From: Verrucomicrobiota bacterium
GTDB lineage: Bacteria > Verrucomicrobiota > Verrucomicrobiia > Limisphaerales > JACQFS01
Length of the DNA stretch: 52,815 nt
Assembly: GCA_016199935.1 (NCBI GenBank)
Contig: JACQFS010000053.1
Span: 1-52,815 of the forward strand
Direction of reading: 5' to 3'
Position numbers and translations under genes: made by a program. The notes under the pieces were generated by a model. It made no database searches, was not told the DNA's origin, and saw nothing but the letters and a program-made list of their open reading frames with translations. This document shows, piece by piece, positions 27,506 to 36,614 of this stretch; position 1 is the stretch's first letter, and each line of letters starts with the position of its first letter.

Positions 27506-27719
27506 CGACGGCGTTTGTCATGGTGAGGGGATTCGGGGTAAACGCAGTCGGGGCGGTGCCGGCGAGAAATTCCTGAAAGTTCGTCAGACCGTCGCGATCG
27601 GCATCAATGTTCGCGGCGGCGTTTGCGTTCGTTGTGCCACCGAAGTGCGCGAGCTTCCATTGCTGGAAAGCGGCGAGGACAAGCAACTTCACGGAGCCGG
27701 GGGTGGCGATGTCGAGCAC
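27506..27719 (-). pseudogene. Remnant of a secreted protein C-terminus with a calcium-binding-type repeat
   Basis: The minus-strand frame encodes FQQWKLAHFGGTTNANAA, then NIDADRDGLTNFQEFLAGT, then NPLTMTNA. The D-x-D-x-D-G-L-T-N-x-Q-E pattern is the EF-hand/thrombospondin-3-like end repeat found in many Verrucomicrobia secreted proteins. Only about 55 such residues remain; there is no signal peptide, and after the repeat the frame runs into the tRNA fragment. It is therefore a gene remnant located at the far end of the putative island. Confidence 0.6.
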
Positions 27720-27721
27720 GT

Positions 27722-27752
27722 AAAAAATCCAGGTGGAATCGCGTCCACTGGA
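27722..27752 (-). terminator. Rho-independent terminator of the hexuronate transporter gene
   Basis: On the minus strand a stem CCAGTGGA / TCCACCTGG (one bulged C, 6-base loop) is directly followed by ATTTTTTA. It starts three bases after the transporter stop codon, so it should end the uxaE-transporter transcript. Confidence 0.7.
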
Positions 27753-27755
27753 CGC

Positions 27756-29027
27756 TCAAACTTTCGCCGGCTCCAGTTTCGGAGCGAGCGCGTGGAGGAT
27801 GGCCAGCGCGATGAGATACGCCGAGCCGGCGATGAGGAAGAGCACGGTGTAACTTCCGGTGCGCTCCAGGATGTAACCCGTCAGCTTCAAAATCCCCATC
27901 GCGCCGAGCGCGCCGGCCATCCCGCCGAGGCCGACCATGGACCCGACCGCCTGCTTGGGAAACATATCCGATGCGGTCGTATAAAGGTTCGCCGACCAGC
28001 CTTGGTGCGCCGCCGCCGCGAGGCCGACGAGCCACACCGCCGTCCACATGCCGGATACTTGCGTTACCAGCACGACCGGCACCACGCAGATCGCGCAAAC
28101 GAGCATCGCCGTCTTGCGCCCCGCGTTCACTGACCAGCCGCGCTTGATGAGATGCGACGAGAGCCAGCCGCCGCCGATGCTGCCCACGTCGGCCAGGCAG
28201 TAGATGAGCAGGAACGGCGGGCCGAAGCTTTTTATGTCGAGCTTGAAGGTCGTGTTGAAAAAAAGCGGGAGCAGGTAGAGATACCAGCGCCAGATCGAGT
28301 CCGTGAGAAATTTCGCCAGCACGTAGGCGACGGTCTGCCGATGGGGCAACAGACGAAACCACGGGATCTTCTCCAGCGATTCCGCCGGGTCGCTGCGGAT
28401 GTAGGCGAGTTCGCCCGGAGAAAGCCGCGGATGTTTTTCCGGCTGGCGAAAGGCGCGCAGCCAAAAGACCAGCCAGACGAGACCGATCGCGCCCGTGGCA
28501 ATGAACGCCCATTGCCATCCCCAACTCACATAAATCCACGGCACGGCGAGCGGGGCGACGATCGCGCCGACGTTTGATCCGGCGTTGAAGACGCCGGTGG
28601 CCAGTGCGCGCTCCTTTTTAGGAAACCACTCGGCCACCGTTTTGATGGACGCGGGAAAGTTGCCCGACTCGCCCAGGCCGAGAAGAAAACGCGCGAGGCC
28701 AAACCCCGCGATGCTGCCCATGGCCGCATGGAGCATCGAAGCACCGCTCCAAAAAAACATCGCGATGGCAAAGCCGAGGAACGTGCCGATGCGGTCGAGG
28801 AACCGGCCCGCGAGGAGTTGCCCGACGGCGTAGGCGACCTCAAACCAGAACACGATGTCGGTGTAGTTCGTGTCGGTCCAACCGAAGATCTTCTTCATCT
28901 CTGGCGCGAGGATGCCGAAGACCTGGCGGTCGATGTAGCTGATGGTCGTGGCGAAAAAGAGCAGCGCGCAGATGACCCAGCGGTAACGGCCCGGCGCGCC
29001 GGATGGCTGGGTCTGCTCCGCGGGCAT
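27756..29027 (-). CDS. MFS transporter, hexuronate (ExuT-like) / anion:cation symporter family
   Basis: A 423-residue inner-membrane protein with about 12 membrane helices. The start region RYRWVICALLFFATTISYID-RQ, the GRFLDRIGTFLGFAIAMFFW loop and ARFLLGLGESGNFPASIKTV match the ACS family (hexuronate, glucarate and phthalate transporters), with ExuT the closest known type; proton symport is the family mechanism. It lies nine bases downstream of the uxaE-like gene, which supports galacturonate or tagaturonate-yielding substrates. ATG at 29027 is preferred over GTG at 29033. A terminator follows the stop. Confidence 0.88.
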   Translation of the reverse strand: MPAEQTQPSGAPGRYRWVICALLFFATTISYIDRQVFGILAPEMKKIFGWTDTNYTDIVFWFEVAYAVGQLLAGRFLDRIGTFLGFAIAMFFWSGASMLHAAMGSIAGFGLARFLLGLGESGNFPASIKTVAEWFPKKERALATGVFNAGSNVGAIVAPLAVPWIYVSWGWQWAFIATGAIGLVWLVFWLRAFRQPEKHPRLSPGELAYIRSDPAESLEKIPWFRLLPHRQTVAYVLAKFLTDSIWRWYLYLLPLFFNTTFKLDIKSFGPPFLLIYCLADVGSIGGGWLSSHLIKRGWSVNAGRKTAMLVCAICVVPVVLVTQVSGMWTAVWLVGLAAAAHQGWSANLYTTASDMFPKQAVGSMVGLGGMAGALGAMGILKLTGYILERTGSYTVLFLIAGSAYLIALAILHALAPKLEPAKV

Positions 29028-29036
29028 GGGCACGGC

Positions 29037-30302
<1,266 letters not shown>

Positions 30303-30395
30303 AGGTGATTGAATTGTTGGTCGGAGCCGGTCCAAAGTGGCAACCCGAAAATCACTCTTTTACGCCGGCGTGTTTGAAAATTCAGAGGCCGGCAT

Positions 30396-30424
30396 GAAAC
30401 ACGTTTTCCCGAAAACCTTGTTTC
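30396..30424. promoter_or_regulatory. Imperfect 29-bp palindrome upstream of uxaE, candidate operator
   Basis: Outer gaaac/gtttc and inner gttttc/gaaaac halves surround the centre, with few mismatches. It lies 93 bases upstream of the uxaE start and 19 bases from the tRNA-Gly 3' end. The size and symmetry suit a dimeric LacI- or GntR-type repressor site, but no regulator gene is nearby and the assignment is inference. Confidence 0.35.
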
Positions 30425-30443
30425 CATTGGCGATGACTGAAAG

Positions 30444-30517
30444 TGGAGCGGGTGAAGGGAATCGAACCCTCGTAACTAGTTTGGAAGACTAGCGCTCTAC
30501 CATTGAGCTACACCCGC
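30444..30517 (-). tRNA. tRNA-Gly (anticodon TCC), CCA encoded
   Basis: Read on the minus strand the gene starts GCGGGTGTAGCTCAATGGTA and ends CACCCGC-T-CCA. The acceptor stem GCGGGTG/CACCCGC pairs over 7 bp, the D arm is AGCTCAATGGTAGAGC, the anticodon loop CTTCCAA gives anticodon TCC, and the T arm contains GGTTCGATTCC. It reads GGA codons and wobble GGG. Its 3' end points into the hexuronate cassette. Confidence 0.95.
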
Positions 30518-30527
30518 GACGCGACGC

Positions 30528-30556
30528 ACCTTGCCTGCCCGCGCTTGCCTTGTCAA
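30528..30556 (-). promoter_or_regulatory. Candidate promoter of tRNA-Gly
   Basis: On the minus strand a perfect TTGACA (30551-30556) is followed after 17 bases by CAAGGT (30528-30533), a weak -10, ending ten bases before the tRNA 5' end. The -35 box is convincing; the -10 is not. Confidence 0.35.
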
Positions 30557-30582
30557 CGCGCGCCCCCGTATCCTCCGCCCGC

Positions 30583-31953
30583 ATGAGTTCGCTCCTCATT
30601 TCCGGCGGCCGCGTCCTCGACCCCGCCAATGACCTCGACGCCATCGCTGATGTGCTGATTGTGGACGGGAAAATTTCCGCCGTCGGCAAGGACGCCGCGA
30701 AGCACGCGCCCGCGAAAATTTCCAAACTCGACGCGAAGGGTCTGGTCGTCTGCCCCGGCCTGATTGATTTGCACGTGCATCTGCGCGAGCCGGGCCAGTC
30801 GGCCAAGGAAACCATCGCCACCGGCACGGCCGCGGCGGCGCGCGGCGGGTTCACCACCATCGTCTGCATGCCGAACACTTCGCCGGCCATTGACAACTCC
30901 GGCACCGTCGCGCTCATCCACGAACGCGCCGCGAGCGACGGCAAGGTGAACGTCTTCGTCACCGGCGCCATCACCAAGGGCATCGCCGGCGAGGAACTCG
31001 CGCCGATCGGTTCGCTGAAACGCGCCGGCGTCGTCGCCATCACGGACGACGGGCATTGCGTGCAGAACAACGACCTGATGCGCCGCGCGCTCGAATACGC
31101 GCGCATGTTCGATCTGCCCGCGATGGATCATTGCCAGGACTACTCGATGGTGACGGATGGCGTGATGCACGAAGGTTTCTGGAGCGCGTCGCTCGGATTG
31201 CGCGGCTGGCCGGCGGCGGGCGAGGAATCCATCGTCGCGCGCAACATCCTGCTCGCGGAACTCACCGGCACGCGCGTTCATTGCCAGCACCTCAGCAGCG
31301 CCGGCAGCGTGCGATTGTTGCGCGAGGCGAAGAAGCGCGGCGTCCCGATCAGTGGCGAGGCCTGCCCGCATCACTTCGTGCTGACTGACACGTGCATCGC
31401 CGGCAGCGCGAAATTTTGGGAACACGACGCCCAGGGTTTGTCCGCCGCGTTCAACACCACGAAGAAGGCGAAGCCCACGTGGCCCAACTACGACACCAAT
31501 TTCAAAATGAATCCCCCGCTCCGCTCCGCCGCGGATCGCGAGGCGATTCTCGACGGCCTCACCGACGGCACCATCGAGGTCCTGTGCAGCGACCACGCGC
31601 CGCATTGTGATTACGAGAAGGAGGTGGAGTTTGACTACGCGCCCTTCGGCATCACCGGACTCGAGACCGAACTCGCGCTCTCGCTCATGCAGCTTTACCA
31701 CGGCAAGCGCCTCACGCTCGCGCAGGTCATCGAGAAATTCACCGTCGCGCCCGCGAAGCTGCTGCGGCTGGCGAAGGGCACGCTCAGCGCCGGCGCGGAC
31801 GGCGACGTGACCGTGCTCGACCCCGACGCCGAGTGGGTTTGCAAGAACGAGGACTCGCTCAGCAAATCAAAGAACAATCCCTTTCACGGCTGGACCCTCA
31901 AGGGCAAGGCCGTCGCCACCGTCGTCGCCGGGAAAATCGCTTGGCGGGAATGA
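30583..31953 (+). CDS. pyrC: Dihydroorotase, class I
   Basis: Cyclises N-carbamoyl-aspartate to dihydroorotate in pyrimidine synthesis. The 456-residue amidohydrolase has the metal pair in LIDLHVHLREPGQ, MDHCQD, the CQHLSS histidine, GEACPHH and the catalytic Asp in CSDHAPH, with GITGLETELAL after it. Length and the DLHVHLRE start fit the class I (PyrC/PyrX-like) type. Between GEACPHHF and the NPPLR substrate loop there are about 20-25 extra residues (AGSAKFWEHDAQGLSAAFN and following), longer than common orthologues. ATG at 30583 is preferred over TTG at 30550. The gene is divergent from tRNA-Gly, and a thioredoxin-like gene follows by 34 bases. No aspartate carbamoyltransferase is adjacent in this window. 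Confidence 0.93.
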   Translation: MSSLLISGGRVLDPANDLDAIADVLIVDGKISAVGKDAAKHAPAKISKLDAKGLVVCPGLIDLHVHLREPGQSAKETIATGTAAAARGGFTTIVCMPNTSPAIDNSGTVALIHERAASDGKVNVFVTGAITKGIAGEELAPIGSLKRAGVVAITDDGHCVQNNDLMRRALEYARMFDLPAMDHCQDYSMVTDGVMHEGFWSASLGLRGWPAAGEESIVARNILLAELTGTRVHCQHLSSAGSVRLLREAKKRGVPISGEACPHHFVLTDTCIAGSAKFWEHDAQGLSAAFNTTKKAKPTWPNYDTNFKMNPPLRSAADREAILDGLTDGTIEVLCSDHAPHCDYEKEVEFDYAPFGITGLETELALSLMQLYHGKRLTLAQVIEKFTVAPAKLLRLAKGTLSAGADGDVTVLDPDAEWVCKNEDSLSKSKNNPFHGWTLKGKAVATVVAGKIAWRE

Positions 31954-31987
31954 ACGCGGTGCTACTTTCCGCCGTCAATCAACCAAC

Positions 31988-32428
31988 ATGAAAACGCTCC
32001 TCACCACCCTCGCCCTCACCCTTCTAGCCTGCACCGGCCTGCGCGCCGAGGAAGGCTGGCTCACCGACTTCGACAAGGCCATCGCCCAGGCGAAGAAGGA
32101 AAACAAAATCGTCCTCGCCGATTTCAACGGCTCCGACTGGTGCCCGCCGTGCAAGGCGCTGCGCAAGGACGTGTTCTCCGACCAGACGTTCATCGCCTTC
32201 GCCAAGGACAATCTGGTGCTGCTCGACGTGGACTTCCCGCGCGGCAAGAAGCAGAGCGAGGAGTTGCAGAAGCACAACGAGAAGCTCCAGGACAAATTCA
32301 ACGTGGACGGCTTCCCGACCGTGGTCATCCTCAATGCCGAGGGCAAAGTGCTCGCCAAGGAAGTGGGCTACGACGGCGAGACCGCCAACGACTACATCAA
32401 GAAGCTGAAAAAGCTGAAGGCCAAGTAA
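31988..32428 (+). CDS. Exported thioredoxin-family protein
   Basis: The 146-residue product has a signal sequence (MKTLLTTLALTLLACTGLRA; C15 could serve as a lipobox cysteine) and a thioredoxin fold with active site WCPPC (C52/C55) in LADFNGSDWCPPCKALRKDV. The cis-Pro segment VDGFPTVVILNAEGKVL is also present. It is of the single-domain DsbD-C/'thioredoxin_7'-like type that often acts as a periplasmic disulfide reductase or oxidase. Redox direction and partner are unknown. A strong terminator follows. Confidence 0.88.
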   Translation: MKTLLTTLALTLLACTGLRAEEGWLTDFDKAIAQAKKENKIVLADFNGSDWCPPCKALRKDVFSDQTFIAFAKDNLVLLDVDFPRGKKQSEELQKHNEKLQDKFNVDGFPTVVILNAEGKVLAKEVGYDGETANDYIKKLKKLKAK

Positions 32429-32454
32429 GCCGCTTCCACCAAAAGATTTTGCGC

Positions 32455-32492
32455 ACAGGCGCGGCTGCTGACGGCCGCGCCTGTTTCTTTTC
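32455..32492 (+). terminator. Rho-independent terminator after the thioredoxin-like gene
   Basis: A perfect 11-bp stem (acaggcgcggc at 32455-32465 with gccgcgcctgt at 32474-32484) has an 8-base loop and is followed by ttcttttc. It separates the plus-strand thioredoxin gene from the convergent PEP-CTERM gene. Confidence 0.85.
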
Positions 32493-32515
32493 GGTGAACC
32501 GCCCGCGCCGCCGGC

Positions 32516-35155
32516 TCAGCGCCTCAGCACACGACGGACGCGCTGCCTCTCGCGCCAGCCGAGCAGGCTGAGCAGCGCGCACGCGGCGAGCACCGTGGCG
32601 GGTTCAGGCACGGGCACGACCTCGCCGTTGCTTAGGATGGTGGCGTCGAAGATTCCGGAGCCGAAGTCGAACGGGTTGACGAATTTGATCTGCGCCAGTT
32701 GCGCGGGCGTCAGGCCGCTCGTGCTGTTGCCGAGGATCAACTGGTCCGTGCCGCCGCCGTTCACCGAGCCGCTCCAGTTCTGGATGTTCAACTGCGCGCC
32801 GCCGGTCCAGCCCGCGCCGGAGCTGTTGAGGAAATGGAGGAGGCTCGCGCCAGAGCCGAGATCAATCACCGAACTCGCGTTGAGCGTGAGCGTGCCGGCG
32901 CTGTCGCTGAGGCCGGCGGTCTTGAGCGTGCCGCCGGAGAGTTTCACCGAAGCCACGCCGCCGAGCCGGCCGGTCATCGTCGCCGGGCCGCCGAGGAGCA
33001 GCGTGCCGCCGTTCACATCAATCTCGGGGGTGAAGACTTTCGCGTTGAGCAACTGCACCAAGGCGCCGGCCGCGACCGCGAGGCCGTTGACGAAGCGGTG
33101 CTCGTTGGTGCCTACGCCATCGAGGTCCATCTGGGCGAACTGCACGCCGTCGCCCACGGTGTAGGGGAGGCTGTTGCTGACGAACGTGCCGCGCGTGCGG
33201 AAATAGCCGGCGTTGAAAAGATTCGTCGCCAGAGTGTTGGTCATCACGAAGCGATCGGCCTCGTTGGTGCCGCCGTTGAAGAGGAGCGTGCCGCGACGCA
33301 CGCTGAGCACGGCGTTCGTGGTCGCGTTGGTCACGGTGAGCTTGCCGTTGCCCACGTTCAACAGGTTGTTGGAGGAACTCACTCCGAAACCCACCTCCAC
33401 TTTGCCGGCCTCCACCGTGCCGCCGTTGGTGATGAGCAGCGTGTTGAACGATCCGGAATTGCCGACCCAAAGCTCGATGTTGGTCCACTTCGAGTTGGCA
33501 CCGGTCACGACGACCTGGTTGTTGTTCGCGCCGGGGTCATAGCCAATTACACTAAAGCGGTCAGCCACCGCGCCGCCGTTGGAGACGATCAGCGCGTTAA
33601 AGGACCCCGAGTTGCCGATGTAGAGATCGCCGTAGTTGGTCCAAAGCGAATTGGGACCGGCGATGATGGCGAGGTTGTTCGTGGAGCCGACGTTCCTGCT
33701 GAGGCTGCTGGTGCCGATGACAGTCAAAGTCGCGCCATTGGTCACAAGCAGCGTGGTATTGGCGGCGTTGGAGCCGAGGTCGAGTCCGTAGTAAACCACG
33801 GGCGGCGTGGCGTTGCTGCGCACGTCCCAGGTGTCCGGGCCAAAGTCGGCGTTGGCACCCACCACGAATTGAAGCCCGTTGCTGATAATGCCACCACCCG
33901 TGATAAGCGTTCCTCCCTTGAAGGTGAAGGGGAAGGGGCCGGTTGGACTTCTCATGAGCACGAACTGATCAGCGGTGAGCGTTCCGCCGTTAAACTGAAA
34001 GTCGGCCTGCGATCCGTTGGTCATCAACAGCCGGTTCGCCTGAATGAGACCACTGTTCAAGACCACGGTGCCGCGGCGGACGTCCAGCGTGCCGTTGCCG
34101 GTGACATTGGTTACACGCAACGTCCCCCCCTCCACCGTCAGGCGGTTGCTTACGGAACTTGGGTCAAAACCCAAAGTGAGATTGGTCGCGGTGACTGTGC
34201 CGCCGTTGCTGATGACCAAGGTGTTGAATGGACTGTCGTAGCCGAGATAAATAGTTCCCCGATTGCTCCACAGCGAGTTGACACCCGCTACAGTAATCCA
34301 ATTGTCGCTCGCATATGATACCACGCCAACATAAGCTCTCCCGTCCTCCACACGGCCGCCATCTGCGATCAGCAGGGCGTTGGACGCGCCAGCTTCGCCG
34401 ATATGAAGGTCGCCGCTGTTGAACCAAAGTGAGTTTGTGCCCGTCACTGTGACCTGATTATTTCTCCCCGAGGGGTCATAGCCGACGAGGCCACTAAAGT
34501 TTCCCACCTGGCCACCATTGGTAATGAGCATTGCGTTGGAAGAACCAGAACCGCCGATAATGATGGAGCCGCTATTAGTCCAAAGCGCATTGTCAGTCAC
34601 GATGGCCCGATTATTGTTTGCACCAGCGTAGTAGCCGACCGCACTGAACCAGTTCGCAACTTTGGCCCCGTTGGTAATGAGCAGCGTATTCGAAGAACCT
34701 GACAAGCCGATGTAGACTTGGCCCGTATTGGTCACGCCGACGTTGGTCCACACAGAGTTGCTGCCAGTCACAGTGATCTGATTGTTGTTCGCGCCCGCGC
34801 TGAAGCCGATGATACCGAACGCGTTTGCGACTGTCCCTCCATTAGCAATCAGGAACGAGTTGAAGGAACCACTAGTCCCGACATCCAACTCACCGCCAAG
34901 GCTCCAGCCTGCATTCGTGCCCTGCACCGCGACGGTGTTGCTGTTCGCTCCGGCGTTGAGACCGATGGTGCCGGTGCCCGAATTGGTCAGCAGCGCGCCA
35001 TTGGTGAGAACAAGGCCCGTGTTTGAGCCGTTGGTGCCCACGGTCACGTTGCCGGCAATGACGTTCGTCACACTATCGAGTGTGTTCGTGTGCCCGTCCT
35101 GCACCACCTGTGCCGGCGCGGGGCGCGCGGCGAGCAGCAGGCAAAGCAAAACCAT
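32516..35155 (-). CDS. Exported beta-repeat protein with PEP-CTERM sorting tail
   Basis: The 879-residue product has a hydrophobic signal (MVLLCLLLAARPAPAQ) and a long array of beta repeats of about 45-50 residues carrying phrases like GSSNTLLITNGGKVA, VGYYAGANNNRAIVT and TGTNSLWFNSGDLHIG, reminiscent of autotransporter-type right-handed beta-helix passengers. The C-terminus VPEPATVLAACALLSLLGW-RER is a PEP-CTERM signal: PEP motif, membrane segment, basic end, processed by exosortase. An adhesin or exopolysaccharide-associated surface protein is a fair guess. The start is uncertain: the ATG at 35155 lacks a basic n-region, and the frame stays open to a TTG at 35260. No exosortase gene is in the window. 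Confidence 0.85.
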   Translation of the reverse strand: MVLLCLLLAARPAPAQVVQDGHTNTLDSVTNVIAGNVTVGTNGSNTGLVLTNGALLTNSGTGTIGLNAGANSNTVAVQGTNAGWSLGGELDVGTSGSFNSFLIANGGTVANAFGIIGFSAGANNNQITVTGSNSVWTNVGVTNTGQVYIGLSGSSNTLLITNGAKVANWFSAVGYYAGANNNRAIVTDNALWTNSGSIIIGGSGSSNAMLITNGGQVGNFSGLVGYDPSGRNNQVTVTGTNSLWFNSGDLHIGEAGASNALLIADGGRVEDGRAYVGVVSYASDNWITVAGVNSLWSNRGTIYLGYDSPFNTLVISNGGTVTATNLTLGFDPSSVSNRLTVEGGTLRVTNVTGNGTLDVRRGTVVLNSGLIQANRLLMTNGSQADFQFNGGTLTADQFVLMRSPTGPFPFTFKGGTLITGGGIISNGLQFVVGANADFGPDTWDVRSNATPPVVYYGLDLGSNAANTTLLVTNGATLTVIGTSSLSRNVGSTNNLAIIAGPNSLWTNYGDLYIGNSGSFNALIVSNGGAVADRFSVIGYDPGANNNQVVVTGANSKWTNIELWVGNSGSFNTLLITNGGTVEAGKVEVGFGVSSSNNLLNVGNGKLTVTNATTNAVLSVRRGTLLFNGGTNEADRFVMTNTLATNLFNAGYFRTRGTFVSNSLPYTVGDGVQFAQMDLDGVGTNEHRFVNGLAVAAGALVQLLNAKVFTPEIDVNGGTLLLGGPATMTGRLGGVASVKLSGGTLKTAGLSDSAGTLTLNASSVIDLGSGASLLHFLNSSGAGWTGGAQLNIQNWSGSVNGGGTDQLILGNSTSGLTPAQLAQIKFVNPFDFGSGIFDATILSNGEVVPVPEPATVLAACALLSLLGWRERQRVRRVLRR

Positions 35156-35292
35156 CGCGCCCAGTGGGCGAAGCAACGGAGGGTGAGCGTTGACCGCTTG
35201 CTCGCTGGAATGGTTCCAGTGAATGGGGCCGTTACTACGACAACCGCCCACGCCCGGCAAGCCCTTTGCGCCGGGCCCGGAGCCGGGTTCTT

Positions 35293-35369
35293 AGCCACGG
35301 ATGGAACAGGAATAAACACGGAAGGAGTCTTTCCGCCATCGGTGTTCAATCCGTGTTTCATCCGTGGCT
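35293..35369. repeat. Inverted repeat agccacggat ... atccgtggct
   Basis: The left arm at 35293-35322 (agccacggat, then aaacacgga) and the right arm at 35350-35369 (tccgtgttt, then catccgtggct) are reverse complements. It lies in the roughly 600-base gap between the PEP-CTERM gene and trpF, which also holds the 21-bp repeat; no gene was seen in that gap. A similar palindrome is common in other bacterial genomes of this kind. Confidence 0.7.
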
Positions 35370-35481
35370 CAAAGGCGGCGGTGCCGGCGGGTTCGGGGAC
35401 AGGGAAACCCAGCCGGCCAGGCTTCTTTTGGCTGATAATGCTTGTTTTTTAGTCGTTCCTGGCGGCCCCGGTCAGCCAGAG

Positions 35482-35649
35482 GCCGTCGCTGGCGGCGTCT
35501 GTGCCGTCGCTGGCGGCGTCTGTGCCGTCGCTGGCGGCGTCTGTGCCGTCGCTGGCGGCGTCTGTGCCGTCGCTGGCGGCGTCTGTGCCGTCGCTGGCGG
35601 CGTCTGTGCCGTCGCTGGCGGCGTCTGTGCCGTCGCTGGCGGCGTCTGT
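35482..35649. repeat. Perfect 21-bp tandem repeat, eight copies
   Basis: The unit gccgtcgctggcggcgtctg-t (21 bases) is repeated eight times without a mismatch; degenerate versions continue to about 35740. Twenty-one is a multiple of three, so frames stay open on both strands, but no start with a ribosome site exists. Lack of divergence points to recent expansion, a likely VNTR. Confidence 0.9.
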
Positions 35650-35765
35650 AGCCGTGCCGGTGACGCCAGTCGTCTCCCCGGTGGCGTCAGGCACGGCACT
35701 GGTATGAGCGGTTGGATCGCCGGAAGCGTCAGTAGCGACGCTGGCTAGGCCGGCACCGTCCCCGG

Positions 35766-36392
35766 TCAGCCGGGCGACGCGCCCTTGGCCGCCGCGATGA
35801 ACGCCCGGACCTTCGCCGCGTCCTTCACGCCGGGCGCGGACTCGACGCTGCTGGACACATCCACGCCGAAGGGCTGCACCTTCGCCACCGCGGCGGCCAC
35901 ATTCTCCGGCGTGAGGCCGCCGGCGAGGAAGATGGGTTTGCCGAGCGCCTTCGCCTCGACGGCGAGATCCCAGTTGAACGTCGCACCCGTGCCCCCGCGC
36001 GCGTCCGGCGCGAAGGCGTCGAGGAGAAACGCATCGGTGGAATAATCCGCGAGTGCGCGGAGGGAGGCGGCGTCGCGGATGCGGAAAGCCTTCATGCTCA
36101 TCACGCCGAACTGCGTGCAGAACTCCGGCGGCTCCTCGCCGTGGAACTGAAGGAGGTTGAGCTGGCACTCGGCGATGGCGCGCGTGACGTCGTCCTCGCT
36201 CGGGTTGACGAACACGCCGACGCGCAGCACGAAGGGCGGCAGCTCGCGCGCGATCTCCTTCGCCGCCGCGAGCGTGAGGAAACGCGGGCTGCCCTCGAAG
36301 AACATCAGCCCGAGGGCATCTGCGCCGGCCGCCGCCGCGTCGAGCGCGTCGTGGACGCTGGTGAGGCCGCAAATTTTCACCCGCACACTCAT
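35766..36392 (-). CDS. trpF: Phosphoribosylanthranilate isomerase
   Basis: Catalyses the Amadori rearrangement of PRA to CdRP in tryptophan synthesis. The 208-residue TIM barrel opens with VKICGLTSVHDAL (catalytic base C8), continues with GADALGLMFFEGSPRFL, LLQFHGEEPPEFC, LLDAFAPDARGGTGATFNWDL (catalytic Asp and phosphate region), and closes LAGGLTPENVAAAV and GVDVSSSVESAPGVKD. Length is standard. No other trp genes are adjacent, so the pathway is dispersed. Starts at an ATG; transcribed away from aroE with composite palindrome B between them. Confidence 0.95.
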   Translation of the reverse strand: MSVRVKICGLTSVHDALDAAAAGADALGLMFFEGSPRFLTLAAAKEIARELPPFVLRVGVFVNPSEDDVTRAIAECQLNLLQFHGEEPPEFCTQFGVMSMKAFRIRDAASLRALADYSTDAFLLDAFAPDARGGTGATFNWDLAVEAKALGKPIFLAGGLTPENVAAAVAKVQPFGVDVSSSVESAPGVKDAAKVRAFIAAAKGASPG

Positions 36393-36447
36393 GCGGGGAG
36401 TTTCGGGCGTCGGCTGGCGCGTTGCAAGGTGAAGCCGTGGTGCGCCA

Positions 36448-36560
36448 CGGACCGCGGGCCGTCCCGGCCCGCAGCGGCCAGGGAGGTTTGGGCGCGTTCA
36501 AGTTTCACCAACCCGTCACGCCCGGAGGAGCCGCTGCGAGCCGGGACGGCTCGCGGTCCG
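36448..36560. repeat. Composite palindrome B (REPIN-like), same family as element A
   Basis: Arms 36448-36478 and 36530-36560 are reverse complements with few mismatches; each arm contains the same gcgggccgtcccggcccgc-type hairpin found at 7685-7793. The core arms of A and B share their central 20 bases. The 51-base spacer differs from that of A. It lies in the trpF-aroE gap, ending 54 bases before the aroE GTG start. Confidence 0.8.
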
Positions 36561-36614
36561 CGCGTCAGAAGTTGGCGCTTGGCTCGCGCCGCCGCGCCTC
36601 CTACGCTCCGCCGC

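Noticed and set aside
27441-27515. A second tRNA gene
   Set aside because: Only the T arm and acceptor 3' strand match; there is no matching 5' acceptor strand, D arm or anticodon arm upstream.
35482-35649. CRISPR array
   Set aside because: Identical 21-bp units without spacers; a simple tandem repeat.
35266-35748. AVAGGVC heptad-repeat protein over the 21-bp repeat
   Set aside because: Explained fully by the 21-bp tandem DNA; equally open frames exist on both strands.
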